From Mycolicibacterium sp. CBMA 234 (lineage in GTDB: Bacteria > Actinomycetota > Actinomycetes > Mycobacteriales > Mycobacteriaceae): 64,000 nucleotides of DNA. The stretch covers positions 137,472 to 201,471 of the forward strand of contig NZ_MPKW01000012.1 of the NCBI RefSeq assembly GCF_009729415.1, written 5' to 3'. Of the stretch, positions 45,256 through 55,456 are shown piece after piece; positions within the stretch are counted from its first letter, which is position 1; the number at the start of each line of letters is the position of its first letter. The position numbers and the translations under genes are program-made. Under the pieces are notes generated by a model. That model made no database searches, had not been told where the DNA came from, and worked only from the letters and a program-made list of their open reading frames with translations.

Positions 45256-45287
45256 AAACCCCCTGAATCCGAAGATTCAGGGGGTTT
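45256..45287. terminator. Hairpin terminator of the echA20-ipdA-ipdB-ipdC operon
   Basis: Perfect 14-base arms AAACCCCCTGAATC/GATTCAGGGGGTTT with a CGAA tetraloop, 44 bases after the ipdC stop. This is a strong rho-independent style hairpin in either direction. Confidence 0.85.
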
Positions 45288-45330
45288 GTGCTGGGGGCAC
45301 CTCCCTCTGGGGGACTGCTGGCGCAGAAAA

Positions 45331-46401
45331 TTACACGACGTAGCTCGTCGCAGCCTGCAGGTGCTCGATGGCCTCGGCGGCGATCTGCGGCACCAGCTCG
45401 GCGCAGGACGGCAGGCTGTCGATGATGCCCGCCACCTGGCCCGAAGCCAGTACGCCCGCTTCGGTGTTGCCTTCCACCAGACCGGCTTTCAGCAGCATCG
45501 GGGTGTTGGCGGCCATCACGACCTGCGACCAGGTCAGGTCCTTGCCGTGGCGCATGGCCAGGCCATCCTTGACCATGGAGCGCCAGGTCATGCCCGACAT
45601 CTTCTTGAACTTCTGGGCGTTGCCGATTGCGGCGGCGAAACCCCGTACGGGGGAGCCACTTTCGAGCTTCTCCACCAGGCCGGTGCGCAGCACGCGGTGC
45701 GGCATGCCGTCGACGCGGGTCGACACCACGGTGCCGTCCAGAGCGGCGTCCAGGTACCGCTGCTTGACCGCATCGGGCACCGTCGAGTCCGACGTCAGCA
45801 GGAAGCGCGTGCCCATCGCGACGCCGGCGGCGCCGTAGGACAGCGCGGCCGCCAGGCCACGGCCGTCGAAGAAGCCACCCGCGGCGATCACGGGCATGCC
45901 GGTGTCCTTCACCGCATCAAGCACCGACGGCAGCAGCAGTGTGGTGGCGATCGGGCCGGTGTGGCCACCGCCCTCGCCGCCCTGCACGATCACCGCGTCG
46001 GCACCCCAGCTCGCCACCTTCTTCGCGTGCTTGGCCAGGCCGACCGACGGAATAACCACGACGCCTGCGTCTTTCAACTTGGCGATCAGTTCGGGCTTGG
46101 GAGCTAGGGCGAAGGAGGCGACTTTGACTCCTTCGCGGATCAGGAGGTCGCAGCGGGCGCCCGCATCACCGGCGTCGGCACGCATGTTGATGCCGAACGG
46201 CTTATCGGTGGCCGCCTTGACCTTGGTGACCGCGGTCTGCAGCTCGTCCAGCGTCATCGTGGCCGAAGCCAGGATGCCGAGGCCGCCGGCATTGGAGGTG
46301 GCGGCGACCAGTCGCGCGCCGGCCACCCAACCCATGCCGGTCTGCACGACCGGGTACTCGATGCCGACCAGCTCGGTCAGCGGGGTCTTCAGCTTGCTCA
46401 T
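45331..46401 (-). CDS. ipdC: IpdC, nitronate-monooxygenase-like flavin oxidoreductase
   Basis: A 356-residue TIM-barrel flavoprotein matching Rv3553. It belongs to the nitronate monooxygenase/2-nitropropane dioxygenase group but in steroid degraders acts as a dehydrogenase on HIP-derived CoA esters. Typical blocks are PVVQTGMGWVAGARLVAATS, VVIPSVGLAKHAKK, the FMN-binding GADAVIVQGGEGGGHTG and AAGGFFDGRGLAAALSYGA. It begins 2 bases after ipdB and is the last gene of the operon; in M. tuberculosis fdxB would follow, but here the hairpin and the Sec island do. Confidence 0.93.
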   Translation of the reverse strand: MSKLKTPLTELVGIEYPVVQTGMGWVAGARLVAATSNAGGLGILASATMTLDELQTAVTKVKAATDKPFGINMRADAGDAGARCDLLIREGVKVASFALAPKPELIAKLKDAGVVVIPSVGLAKHAKKVASWGADAVIVQGGEGGGHTGPIATTLLLPSVLDAVKDTGMPVIAAGGFFDGRGLAAALSYGAAGVAMGTRFLLTSDSTVPDAVKQRYLDAALDGTVVSTRVDGMPHRVLRTGLVEKLESGSPVRGFAAAIGNAQKFKKMSGMTWRSMVKDGLAMRHGKDLTWSQVVMAANTPMLLKAGLVEGNTEAGVLASGQVAGIIDSLPSCAELVPQIAAEAIEHLQAATSYVV

Positions 46402-46403
46402 GG

Positions 46404-47149
46404 CTAGGCCTTGACTTCCTTATCGCGGAACGACTTCGGGTCAATGACCTCGCGCAGCAGCTGCAGTTCTTCGGCGGTCGGCAGGCGGGTCTCGCCGGCA
46501 GCGTCCAGGCCGTGCACCTCGAACGAGGTGTTGTCGGCGACCTCTGCAGCCGTCACACCCGGGTGCAGCGACACTGCGCGCATCTGGTGCTCGGGGCCGT
46601 TGAAGTCGAAGACGCCGAGGTTGGAGATCACCTGGTACACGTTCAGGAAGCGGTACGCGGGGTTGGCCGGATCGACCTTGTCCCAACCGATTCCGGAGAC
46701 GATATCGACCGAATCAGCGAACACGCGCTTGGTGTGGTTACCCACGAAGTAGCTGGTGGCGTGGTTGATGCTGTTGCCGGGCGCGCCGCGGACACCGAAC
46801 ATCTGGCGGGTCGGCTGCTGGATGGGGCCGAAGGCCGACAGGTTCTGGTTGCCGTAGCGGTCAATCTGGTTGGCGCCCATGACCACATGGCGACGGCCCC
46901 AGGCCAGCGTCTCGAAGACCCGGTTGAACGGCATCCAGCCTTCAACGGCGAACGGGGCGCCGATCGCCGGGGTGTCGGCCAGCATCCGGGCCTCACCGTC
47001 GGTGATCACGATGTCGGGGGAGAAGGTCAGCCGAGCCAGCCGGGCACCGATCTGCACGACGGTCGTCATGGGGCTGGCCATGATTTCCCCTGCGTCACGG
47101 AATAATTCGGCACAGGCGACGGCACAGACCTCGGCGCGGGTTGCGTCAC

Positions 47150-47153
<4 letters not shown>
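46404..47153 (-). CDS. ipdB: IpdB, beta subunit of COCHEA-CoA hydrolase
   Basis: A 249-residue subunit of the class I CoA-transferase-like fold, matching Rv3552. With IpdA it opens the last steroid ring of COCHEA-CoA by C-C hydrolysis. NQIDRYGNQNLSAFGP and the C-terminal SLHPGVTAAEVADNTSFEV are typical. It starts at a GTG that overlaps the ipdA stop by 4 bases (GTGA), so subunits are translated together. Confidence 0.94.
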
Positions 47154-48039
<886 letters not shown>

Positions 48040-48040
<1 letters not shown>

Positions 48041-48798
48041 TATTTCGCAGCTCCCTTCTGGGTTCCCGCGAACTCGTCGCGGTGCTCGTCGGACACGCCG
48101 GCCAGATTCAGTTCGAAGGTGAAGCCCTGCTCCATGCGGTAGCGCGCGTTGACGGGCTGCACGTCGATGAAGTTCAGCGCTTCCTTGGCGGCGCGGATGA
48201 CGCGGGTGTCCTTGCTCGCGATGTCGCGGGCCACGCGCAGCGCGGCCTCGTCGAGCTCCTCGCGCGGCACGACCTCGTGCACCGAACCGAAGTGCTGCAG
48301 CGTGGTCGCGGGCACCGTGGCGGCGGTGAAGAACAGCCGGCGCATCATGTGCTGCGGGACCAGGCGGGACAGGTGGGTGGCCGCGCCCAGGGCGCCGCGC
48401 TCGACCTCGGGCAGGCCGAACTTGGCATCGTCAGAAGCCACGATGACGTCCGAGTTGCCGACCAGACCGATGCCGCCACCGACGCAGAAGCCGTTGACTG
48501 CCGCGACGACCGGAACCTGGCATTCGTAGACCGCGCGGAACGCCTCGTAGCAGCCGCGGTTGGCGTCGATCAGCGCGCCGAAGCCCTCGGTGTTCTGCAT
48601 TTCCTTGATGTCGACGCCGGCGTTGAAGCCACGTCCCTCGGCCCGGAGGATCACCACGTGGGTGCTCTTGTCGCGCCCGGCGGCGGTGATCTGGTCAGCC
48701 AGTTCGAACCAGCCTGCCGACGGGATCGCGTTGACCGGCGGGTAGTTCACGGTGACCGAGACGATGCCCGGCTCGACTGTCTTGGTGGTGATGGTCAT
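48040..48798 (-). CDS. echA20: EchA20, enoyl-CoA hydratase-family ring hydrolase
   Basis: A 252-residue crotonase-fold protein matching Rv3550, which opens ring D of the HIP-derived CoA ester hydrolytically. The oxyanion-hole segments are AEGRGFNAGVDIKEM and VNGFCVGGGIGLVGNSDV. First gene of echA20-ipdA-ipdB-ipdC. An AGGAAGTG-type ribosome site is present before the ATG. A KstR2 box lies 28 bases upstream in the shared promoter with the divergent SDR gene. Confidence 0.94.
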
Positions 48799-48826
48799 CA
48801 GTCACTTCCTGGGGGACGGGTACCTA

Positions 48827-48840
48827 AGCAAGCACTTGCT
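48827..48840. promoter_or_regulatory. KstR2 operator (echA20 / SDR divergent promoter)
   Basis: AGCAAGCACTTGCT fits AnCAAGnnCTTGnT at all fixed positions and is extended to 16 bases of symmetry. It serves both divergent operons. Confidence 0.94.
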
Positions 48841-48855
48841 TGGTACGCTAGCACA

Positions 48856-49620
48856 GTGACTGCTGGAATCAATCTGCAATTGGCCGGTCGAGTGGTGCTG
48901 GTCACCGGCGGTGTGCGCGGCGTCGGTGCAGGCATCAGTGCCGTGTTCACCGAGCAGGGCGCCACCGTCATCACCTGCGCGCGGCGTGAGGTCGAGGGGC
49001 TGCCCTACGAGTTCCACGCCTGCGACGTTCGCGACGACGCAGCGGTTAAGGCGATGATCGACGCCATCGTGGCCAAGCACGGCCGGCTGGACGTCGTCGT
49101 CAACAACGCCGGTGGGTCGCCGTTCGCGCTGGCCGCTGATGCGTCGGCCAAGTTCAGCACCAAGATCATCGAGCTCAATCTGATTGCGCCGCTGCTGGTT
49201 TCGACTCACGCCAACGCGGTGATGCAGCAGCAGGAGACCGGCGGCGTGATCGTCAACATCTCCAGCGTCAGCGCGCACCGGCCAACCCCGGGCACCGGTG
49301 CCTACGGCGCCGCCAAGGCCGGCATCGACAGCCTGACCACGACGCTCGCCGTCGAGTGGTCACCCAAGGTTCGCGTCAACTCCGTCATCGTCGGCATGGT
49401 GGAGACCGAACAGTCCGAACTGTTCTACGGCGACGCCGAGTCCGTCGCCGCCGTGGCTGCGACTGTGCCGCTGAAGCGGCTGGCCAAGCCGGCCGATATC
49501 GGCTGGGCCGCAGCATTTTTGGCTTCCGAGGCCGCGTCGTACGTCAGCGGTGCATCCCTCGAAGTGCATGGCGGCGGCGAGCCGCCGCAGTACCTGAAAA
49601 CGTCAAGCGCCAACAAATAA
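48856..49620 (+). CDS. SDR-family oxidoreductase (Rv3549c position)
   Basis: A 254-residue short-chain dehydrogenase with TGGVRGVGAG, NNAGG and the YGAAKAG catalytic pair (GAYGAAKAGIDSL), ending EVHGGGEPPQYL. It corresponds to Rv3549c of the KstR2 regulon, of uncertain substrate in the C/D-ring pathway. The GTG at 48856 lies 15 bases after the KstR2 box; much longer frames upstream run antisense to echA20 and are rejected. It is followed by a second SDR gene after 10 bases. Confidence 0.9.
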   Translation: MTAGINLQLAGRVVLVTGGVRGVGAGISAVFTEQGATVITCARREVEGLPYEFHACDVRDDAAVKAMIDAIVAKHGRLDVVVNNAGGSPFALAADASAKFSTKIIELNLIAPLLVSTHANAVMQQQETGGVIVNISSVSAHRPTPGTGAYGAAKAGIDSLTTTLAVEWSPKVRVNSVIVGMVETEQSELFYGDAESVAAVAATVPLKRLAKPADIGWAAAFLASEAASYVSGASLEVHGGGEPPQYLKTSSANK

Positions 49621-49630
49621 GGAGAGATCA

Positions 49631-50536
49631 ATGGGATTGCTCGACGGCCGCGTGGTCATCGTGACGGGTGCCGGTGGCGGAATCGGGCGTGAGCACGCGC
49701 TCGCGTTCGCCGCCGAAGGTGCCCGCGTCGTGGTCAACGACATCGGTGTCGGCCTCGATGGTTCGCCTGCCGGTGGCGGTAGCGCCGCGCAGAACGTGGT
49801 CGACGAGATCGTCGCCGCCGGTGGCGAGGCCGTGGCCAACGGTTCGAACGTCGCCGACTGGGGCCAGGCCGAGGCCTTGATCCAGCAGGCTGTCGACACC
49901 TACGGCACGCTTGACGTGCTGGTGAACAACGCCGGCATCGTGCGCGATCGCATGTTCGCCAACGCCACCGAAGAAGAGTTCGACGCCGTCACCGCGGTGC
50001 ATCTCAAGGGCCACTTCGCCACCATGAAGCACGCCGCCGCGTACTGGCGCGCCAAGTCCAAGGCTGGCGAGACCGTTGACGCCCGCATCATCAACACCAG
50101 CTCGGGCGCGGGCCTGCAGGGCAGCGTCGGTCAGGCCACCTACAGTGCTTCAAAGGCCGGCATCGCCGCGCTGACGCTGGTCGCCTCGACCGAGATGGGC
50201 CGCTACGGCGTCACCGCCAACGCCATCGCGCCGTCGGCTCGTACCCGCATGACCGAGACCGTCTTCGCCGACGCCATGAACACCCAGGACCAGGCGTTCG
50301 ACACCATGGCCGCGGAGAACATCTCGCCGCTGGTGGTGTGGCTGGGCAGCGTCGAGTCGCGCGACGTCACCGGCAAGGTATTCGAGCTCGAGGGCGGCAA
50401 GATCCGCGTAGCCGAGGGTTGGGCGCACGGTCCGGAGATCGACAAGGGCGCCAAGTGGGACCCGACCGAGCTGGCCCCCGTGGTGGCCGACCTGCTCAAG
50501 CAGGAGCGCCCGCCGGTTCCGGTCTACGGCGCGTAG
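49631..50536 (+). CDS. SDR-family oxidoreductase (Rv3548c position, HSD17B4-like)
   Basis: A 301-residue dehydrogenase with the N-terminal pattern of the peroxisomal multifunctional enzyme family: GRVVIVTGAGGGIGREHALAF, VVNDIGVGLDG, and TYSASKAGIAALT as the active-site pair. It matches Rv3548c by position and size. Likely a 3-hydroxyacyl-CoA-type dehydrogenase in steroid breakdown. A ribosome site AAGGAGAG precedes the ATG. It is the end of the operon and is followed by a hairpin. Confidence 0.9.
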   Translation: MGLLDGRVVIVTGAGGGIGREHALAFAAEGARVVVNDIGVGLDGSPAGGGSAAQNVVDEIVAAGGEAVANGSNVADWGQAEALIQQAVDTYGTLDVLVNNAGIVRDRMFANATEEEFDAVTAVHLKGHFATMKHAAAYWRAKSKAGETVDARIINTSSGAGLQGSVGQATYSASKAGIAALTLVASTEMGRYGVTANAIAPSARTRMTETVFADAMNTQDQAFDTMAAENISPLVVWLGSVESRDVTGKVFELEGGKIRVAEGWAHGPEIDKGAKWDPTELAPVVADLLKQERPPVPVYGA

Positions 50537-50736
50537 CGGTCGCCCGGCCGTGCGGCGTCAGTCGCGATGGGCCACACGCGTCACCGCGCAGGCAAGGGCC
50601 GCAGGCCACTTCCCTGGCCGGTTGCGATTCGGAGCTGTCAGCATCGGTTGACGATGTCAACACGTGCTGACAATGTCACGTTTTGCGACAGGTCTGGATC
50701 GAACATGTGGTTGTCAGCGGTCGCGCAGTCAAAACG

Positions 50737-50779
50737 AAAAAGCTCCCCCAGAACGAATCTCGTTCTGGGGGAGCTTTTT
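50737..50779. terminator. Bidirectional rho-independent terminator
   Basis: Perfect 20-base arms (50737-50756 and 50760-50779) with a 3-base loop, starting AAAAAGCTCCCCC and ending in TTTTT. It lies between the convergent SDR and histidine-phosphatase genes; 50537-50736 holds nothing else. Confidence 0.92.
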
Positions 50780-50787
50780 TGGTGCTG

Positions 50788-52164
50788 CTACTTGGCGTCG
50801 CCGTGGTTGGCTGAAGCCTTGTCCTTCTTCTGATTGTCGGTCTTCTTGGGCTTCTCGACCTTGGGCTGGTCCTTCTTGAGCTTGGTGCCCTTGTCGTCGG
50901 TGCCCTTGTCGCCGGTGTTCGGCTGCGGGGTGTCCCCAGCCTTCGGAGTGTCAGCCTTGGGGTCGTTGGCCGTCTTCGGGTCGTCAGCCTTGGTGTCATC
51001 GACCTTCTTGGTGTCGACCTTGGCGGCATTGCGGGTCTTGGTCACCGGGTCCTTGACGCCCAGGTCGGCAGGCTTCGTACCGGAGACCGGCTTGGCACTC
51101 AGCGGCGTTACCACCGGCTTGTCGTTCTGCGATGCGGCAGGCGGGTTGGGCGCGACCTCGGACGCGGGTGCTGGCGGAGGTGCGGCCTTGAGCACGGTGC
51201 CGGTCTGGATCGACTGCACGACGCTCTTGACCACCGCGACCGGGTAGTTGACGACGGCTTTGACCGTGTCGTATACGCCGTCGCGAATGGCGGTGGCGAT
51301 GGTCGAGACATTCCGGGTGCCGATCGCCTGGATGACGTTGTAGACCGCCATCTGCGGCACGGTGATCATCTTGCGGGTGTCGACGAACAGCTTGGTGAGC
51401 AGCGCCGGGTTCTGGCTGACGGCCGCGCCGTCCCAGTTGACCAGGGTCCAGCCGTCGGTCGGGTTGCCGTTGACGGTGACGACCGAGGTGTTGTTCAACG
51501 GGTGGCCGAACATCAGGGTCAGGTCAGGGTTGTCGACGTTCATCAGGGTCCAGGCCATGATCGCCAGACCGTGGGAGAACACCACGGGATTCTGGTTACC
51601 GGAGTTGTAGATGGTCTGGACTGCGCCGTTGAACCGGCTCTCGAAGTTGGCGCCAGTCAGGTCAGGTGAGCCAGGAATCGGCACCGCGTAGTTGCCCATG
51701 GCCCAGAACAGCGCGGGCAACGCGTACAACAGGCGCGGGAAGCCGGAGTTCTGTTGCATGCCTTCGTAGATGCCGGCCTGGACCTCGTGCAGGCCCGGCA
51801 GTTCGGTCTCCGGCAGCCCGGTCAGCGCCTCGAACGGGGCTGCGGTCTGTTGGGTCCGGACCATGTCGGAGTAGTAGATGCCGTCATAGGCCACGCCGTC
51901 GGTGGCCAGCTGCTGAGCGCGGGCCTGCGCCTGAGCCTGGCCGTTGGCTGTCAGATTGGGGCCCGGGATCGAGCTGTCGATACAGCACGACACATTGCCT
52001 TCGGACTCCCCGTGCCGGACGAACGTGATCGTGATGTTGGTGGCGGCCCAGGCGGCGAAGGCCGAGCCGGCGAACATGAAGGTGGCGGTGACGATAACGA
52101 CGAGACCCTGCAGTGCCCGTTTGAGTCTCCGGTGCGGGGAAAGCCCCCTGCGCATTGATGACAT
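50788..52164 (-). CDS. Secreted histidine phosphatase-family protein with Lys/Asp/Pro-rich tail
   Basis: A 458-residue exported protein. The N-terminus has a basic start and a hydrophobic signal segment (ALQGLVVIVTATFMFAGSAFA), followed by a phosphoglycerate-mutase-like histidine phosphatase domain whose motif is FVRHGESEGN (Arg50-His51-Gly52) and whose second His lies in VVFSHGLAIMAW. Residues ~327-458 form a low-complexity tail rich in Pro, Lys, Asp and Thr (KVDDTKADDPKTANDPKADT), of cell-wall-spanning style. The start may be the ATG at 52155. No such gene is at this position in M. tuberculosis. Terminators of almost the same stem sequence flank it. Substrate unknown. Confidence 0.8.
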   Translation of the reverse strand: MSSMRRGLSPHRRLKRALQGLVVIVTATFMFAGSAFAAWAATNITITFVRHGESEGNVSCCIDSSIPGPNLTANGQAQAQARAQQLATDGVAYDGIYYSDMVRTQQTAAPFEALTGLPETELPGLHEVQAGIYEGMQQNSGFPRLLYALPALFWAMGNYAVPIPGSPDLTGANFESRFNGAVQTIYNSGNQNPVVFSHGLAIMAWTLMNVDNPDLTLMFGHPLNNTSVVTVNGNPTDGWTLVNWDGAAVSQNPALLTKLFVDTRKMITVPQMAVYNVIQAIGTRNVSTIATAIRDGVYDTVKAVVNYPVAVVKSVVQSIQTGTVLKAAPPPAPASEVAPNPPAASQNDKPVVTPLSAKPVSGTKPADLGVKDPVTKTRNAAKVDTKKVDDTKADDPKTANDPKADTPKAGDTPQPNTGDKGTDDKGTKLKKDQPKVEKPKKTDNQKKDKASANHGDAK

Positions 52165-52275
52165 AGACGCCCCGATCTGTGAACCACGGAATGTGCGGGC
52201 ACACGTGCGCCGTTGAACGTGTGCCACGCCACACTATGTACAGATCTACAAATCTGTCTAGTGCTGAGCGTCAAT

Positions 52276-52318
52276 AAAAAGCTCCCCTGGCACGAACTGC
52301 GTTCCAGGGGAGCTTTTT
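52276..52318. terminator. Terminator of the fadA5-ddn operon
   Basis: AAAAAGCTCCCCTGG pairs with CCAGGGGAGCTTTTT, with an inner GAAC/GTTC and a 3-base bulge. It lies 8 bases past the ddn stop in the transcribed direction and shares the AAAAAGCTCCCC stem with the hairpin at 50737-50779. Confidence 0.9.
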
Positions 52319-52326
52319 GCGGGTGA

Positions 52327-52821
52327 TCAGGCCGGATCGAGAAAGACGATCGGAATCTTGCGCTCGGTGTAGGAGCGGTAGTCGACGAAGTCCGGGTACA
52401 TGGCGTCAAGCTTCGGCCAGTACTCCTCGCGCTCGGCGTCGGTGGCTTCGCGTGCGGTGAGCTGCAGCGTTTCGCCGCGGAGCTGGAACTTCACCTGGGG
52501 GTTCGCGACCAGGTTCAGGTACCACATCGGGTGGGTGTGGCGACCGCCCTGCGAGGCGACGACGACGATCCGGTCGTCTTCTCGCAGGTACAACAGCGGA
52601 CTGTCCCGCGGCTCGCCCGACTTGCGGCCAATGGTGGTCAGGATGCCGACCGGCGGGAGGGTGGCGACCGGCTTGGAACCCAGTCGCCACTTGCCGCCGA
52701 GTCGGCCGTCAGTGGCGCGGAATGCCCAGGTATTGATCCGTGACATCCATTTGAAGCCGACGAGCATAGCGCTGGAGTTAAGCGCCTTGATCTGCTTGTC
52801 GTTCAGTTGCCGATCGGCCAT
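52327..52821 (-). CDS. ddn: Deazaflavin (F420)-dependent nitroreductase Ddn
   Basis: A 164-residue F420-dependent quinone/nitro-reductase with the split-barrel fold, matching Rv3547, the enzyme that activates the nitroimidazole drug pretomanid in M. tuberculosis. Natural role is probably quinone reduction. Recognisable blocks are LTTIGRKSGEPRDSPLLYL and VASQGGRHTHPMWYLNLVA. The ATG follows AGGAGTAGGAG; upstream frame extension overlaps fadA5 and is rejected. It starts 17 bases after fadA5 and the two form one operon. Confidence 0.92.
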   Translation of the reverse strand: MADRQLNDKQIKALNSSAMLVGFKWMSRINTWAFRATDGRLGGKWRLGSKPVATLPPVGILTTIGRKSGEPRDSPLLYLREDDRIVVVASQGGRHTHPMWYLNLVANPQVKFQLRGETLQLTAREATDAEREEYWPKLDAMYPDFVDYRSYTERKIPIVFLDPA

Positions 52822-52838
52822 AGCGGTGACTCCTACTC

Positions 52839-53999
<1,161 letters not shown>

Positions 54000-54000
54000 C

Positions 54001-54014
54001 TAGAACACGTTTCA
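54001..54014. promoter_or_regulatory. KstR operator upstream of fadA5
   Basis: TAGAACACGTTTCA fits TnnAACnnGTTnnA at every fixed position, 10 bases from the fadA5 ATG in the fadA5/cyp125 divergent promoter. Confidence 0.9.
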
Positions 54015-54105
54015 TTACTCTGACAAGCAATGATCGGTACGTGCCTTTTATCTGCGGTGAAGGCATGTTTCAATGGTCGTAACTGGAACTAGAAGGATTT
54101 GTCTC

Positions 54106-54119
54106 GGAACGCGTTCTGA
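54106..54119. promoter_or_regulatory. KstR-like half-matched operator upstream of cyp125
   Basis: CGGAACGCGTTCTG keeps the AAC-NN-GTT core and palindromic arms but has C and G at the two end positions where T and A are expected. It lies 26 bases before the cyp125 start. Confidence 0.5.
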
Positions 54120-54145
54120 GGCGCTGGATTCCCCGAGGAGACACC

Positions 54146-55414
54146 ATGCCCTGCCCGATCCCGTCCGATCTCGACTTGCTGGACGCGACCCGTAACCTCC
54201 AAGGCCTGCCTGTCGAAGAACTCGCCGAACTGCGCAAGTCCGAGCCCGTGCACTGGGTCGACGTGCCCGGCGGCACCGGCGGCTTCGGTGACAAGGGCTA
54301 CTGGATCGTCACCCGCCACGAGGACGTCAAGGAAGTTTCCCGGCGCAACGATATCTTCGGCTCTTCCCCAGATGGCGTGATTCCGGTGTGGCCGCAGGCC
54401 ATGACCCGCGACGCCGTCGACGTGCAGCGCGCGGTGATGCTCAACATGGACGCCCCGCAGCACACCCGGCTGCGCAAGATCATCTCCCGCGGTTTCACCC
54501 CGCGTGCCGTCGGCCGGCTGCAGGAAGAACTGAACGAGCGCGCGCAGAAGATCGCTGCGACCGCTGCGGCGTCCGGCACGGGCGACTTCGTCGAGCAGGT
54601 CTCCTGCGAGCTGCCGCTGCAGGCCATCGCCGGTCTGCTCGGGGTGCCCCAGGAAGACCGCGACAAGCTGTTCAACTGGTCCAACGAGATGACCGCCGGT
54701 GAGGATCCGGAGTACGCCCACGTCGATCCGGCGGCGTCGTCGATCGAGCTGATCATGTACGCCATGGGCATGGCCGCGGAGCGGACCCAGAACCCGACCG
54801 ACGACATCGTCACCCAGCTGGTCCAGGCCGACATGGACGGCGAGAAGCTCTCCGACGATGAGTTCGGCTTCTTCGTGGTGATGCTGGCGGTGGCCGGCAA
54901 CGAGACCACCCGCAACTCGATCACCCACGGCATGATCGCCTTCGCGCAGCATCCCGAGCAGTGGGAGCTGTACAAGAAGGAACGTCCCGAGAGCGCCGCG
55001 GACGAGATCGTCCGTTGGGCCACACCGGTTTCCGCGTTCCAGCGCACCGCGCTCGAGGACGTCGAGCTGGGCGGCGTGCAGATCAAGAAGGGCGACCGGG
55101 TCGTCATGTCCTACCGCTCGGCCAACTTCGACGCCGAGGTGTTCGAGAACCCGGACACCTTCGACATCCTGCGCACCCCGAACCAGCACGTCGGCTTCGG
55201 TGGCACCGGTGCGCACTACTGCATCGGCGCGAACCTGGCGCGCATGACCATCAACCTGATGTTCAACGCCATCGCCGACAACATGCCGGAACTGGTCTCG
55301 ATCGGCGAGCCCGAGCGGCTGATGTCGGGGTGGCTCAACGGTGTCAAGCACTGGCAGGTTGACTACACGGGCAAGTGCCCCGTCGCTGCCGGCGAGCCGG
55401 CAAATCAGGCCTGA
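54146..55414 (+). CDS. cyp125: Steroid C26-monooxygenase CYP125
   Basis: A 422-residue cytochrome P450 matching Rv3545c. It oxidises C26 of cholesterol/cholestenone to the alcohol, aldehyde and acid, starting side-chain breakdown, and P450s of this type can also release formate by deformylating the aldehyde. The heme Cys359 is in FGGTGAHYCIGANLA, the oxygen-binding I-helix is AGNETT (250-255) and the ExxR motif is Glu287-Arg290. A GAGGAGACACC ribosome site precedes the ATG. First gene of a six-gene operon. Confidence 0.96.
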   Translation: MPCPIPSDLDLLDATRNLQGLPVEELAELRKSEPVHWVDVPGGTGGFGDKGYWIVTRHEDVKEVSRRNDIFGSSPDGVIPVWPQAMTRDAVDVQRAVMLNMDAPQHTRLRKIISRGFTPRAVGRLQEELNERAQKIAATAAASGTGDFVEQVSCELPLQAIAGLLGVPQEDRDKLFNWSNEMTAGEDPEYAHVDPAASSIELIMYAMGMAAERTQNPTDDIVTQLVQADMDGEKLSDDEFGFFVVMLAVAGNETTRNSITHGMIAFAQHPEQWELYKKERPESAADEIVRWATPVSAFQRTALEDVELGGVQIKKGDRVVMSYRSANFDAEVFENPDTFDILRTPNQHVGFGGTGAHYCIGANLARMTINLMFNAIADNMPELVSIGEPERLMSGWLNGVKHWQVDYTGKCPVAAGEPANQA

Positions 55415-55456
55415 GCTGACTGCTCGTCGTTTTCGTTCGAATCAAGGAGGATTCGG

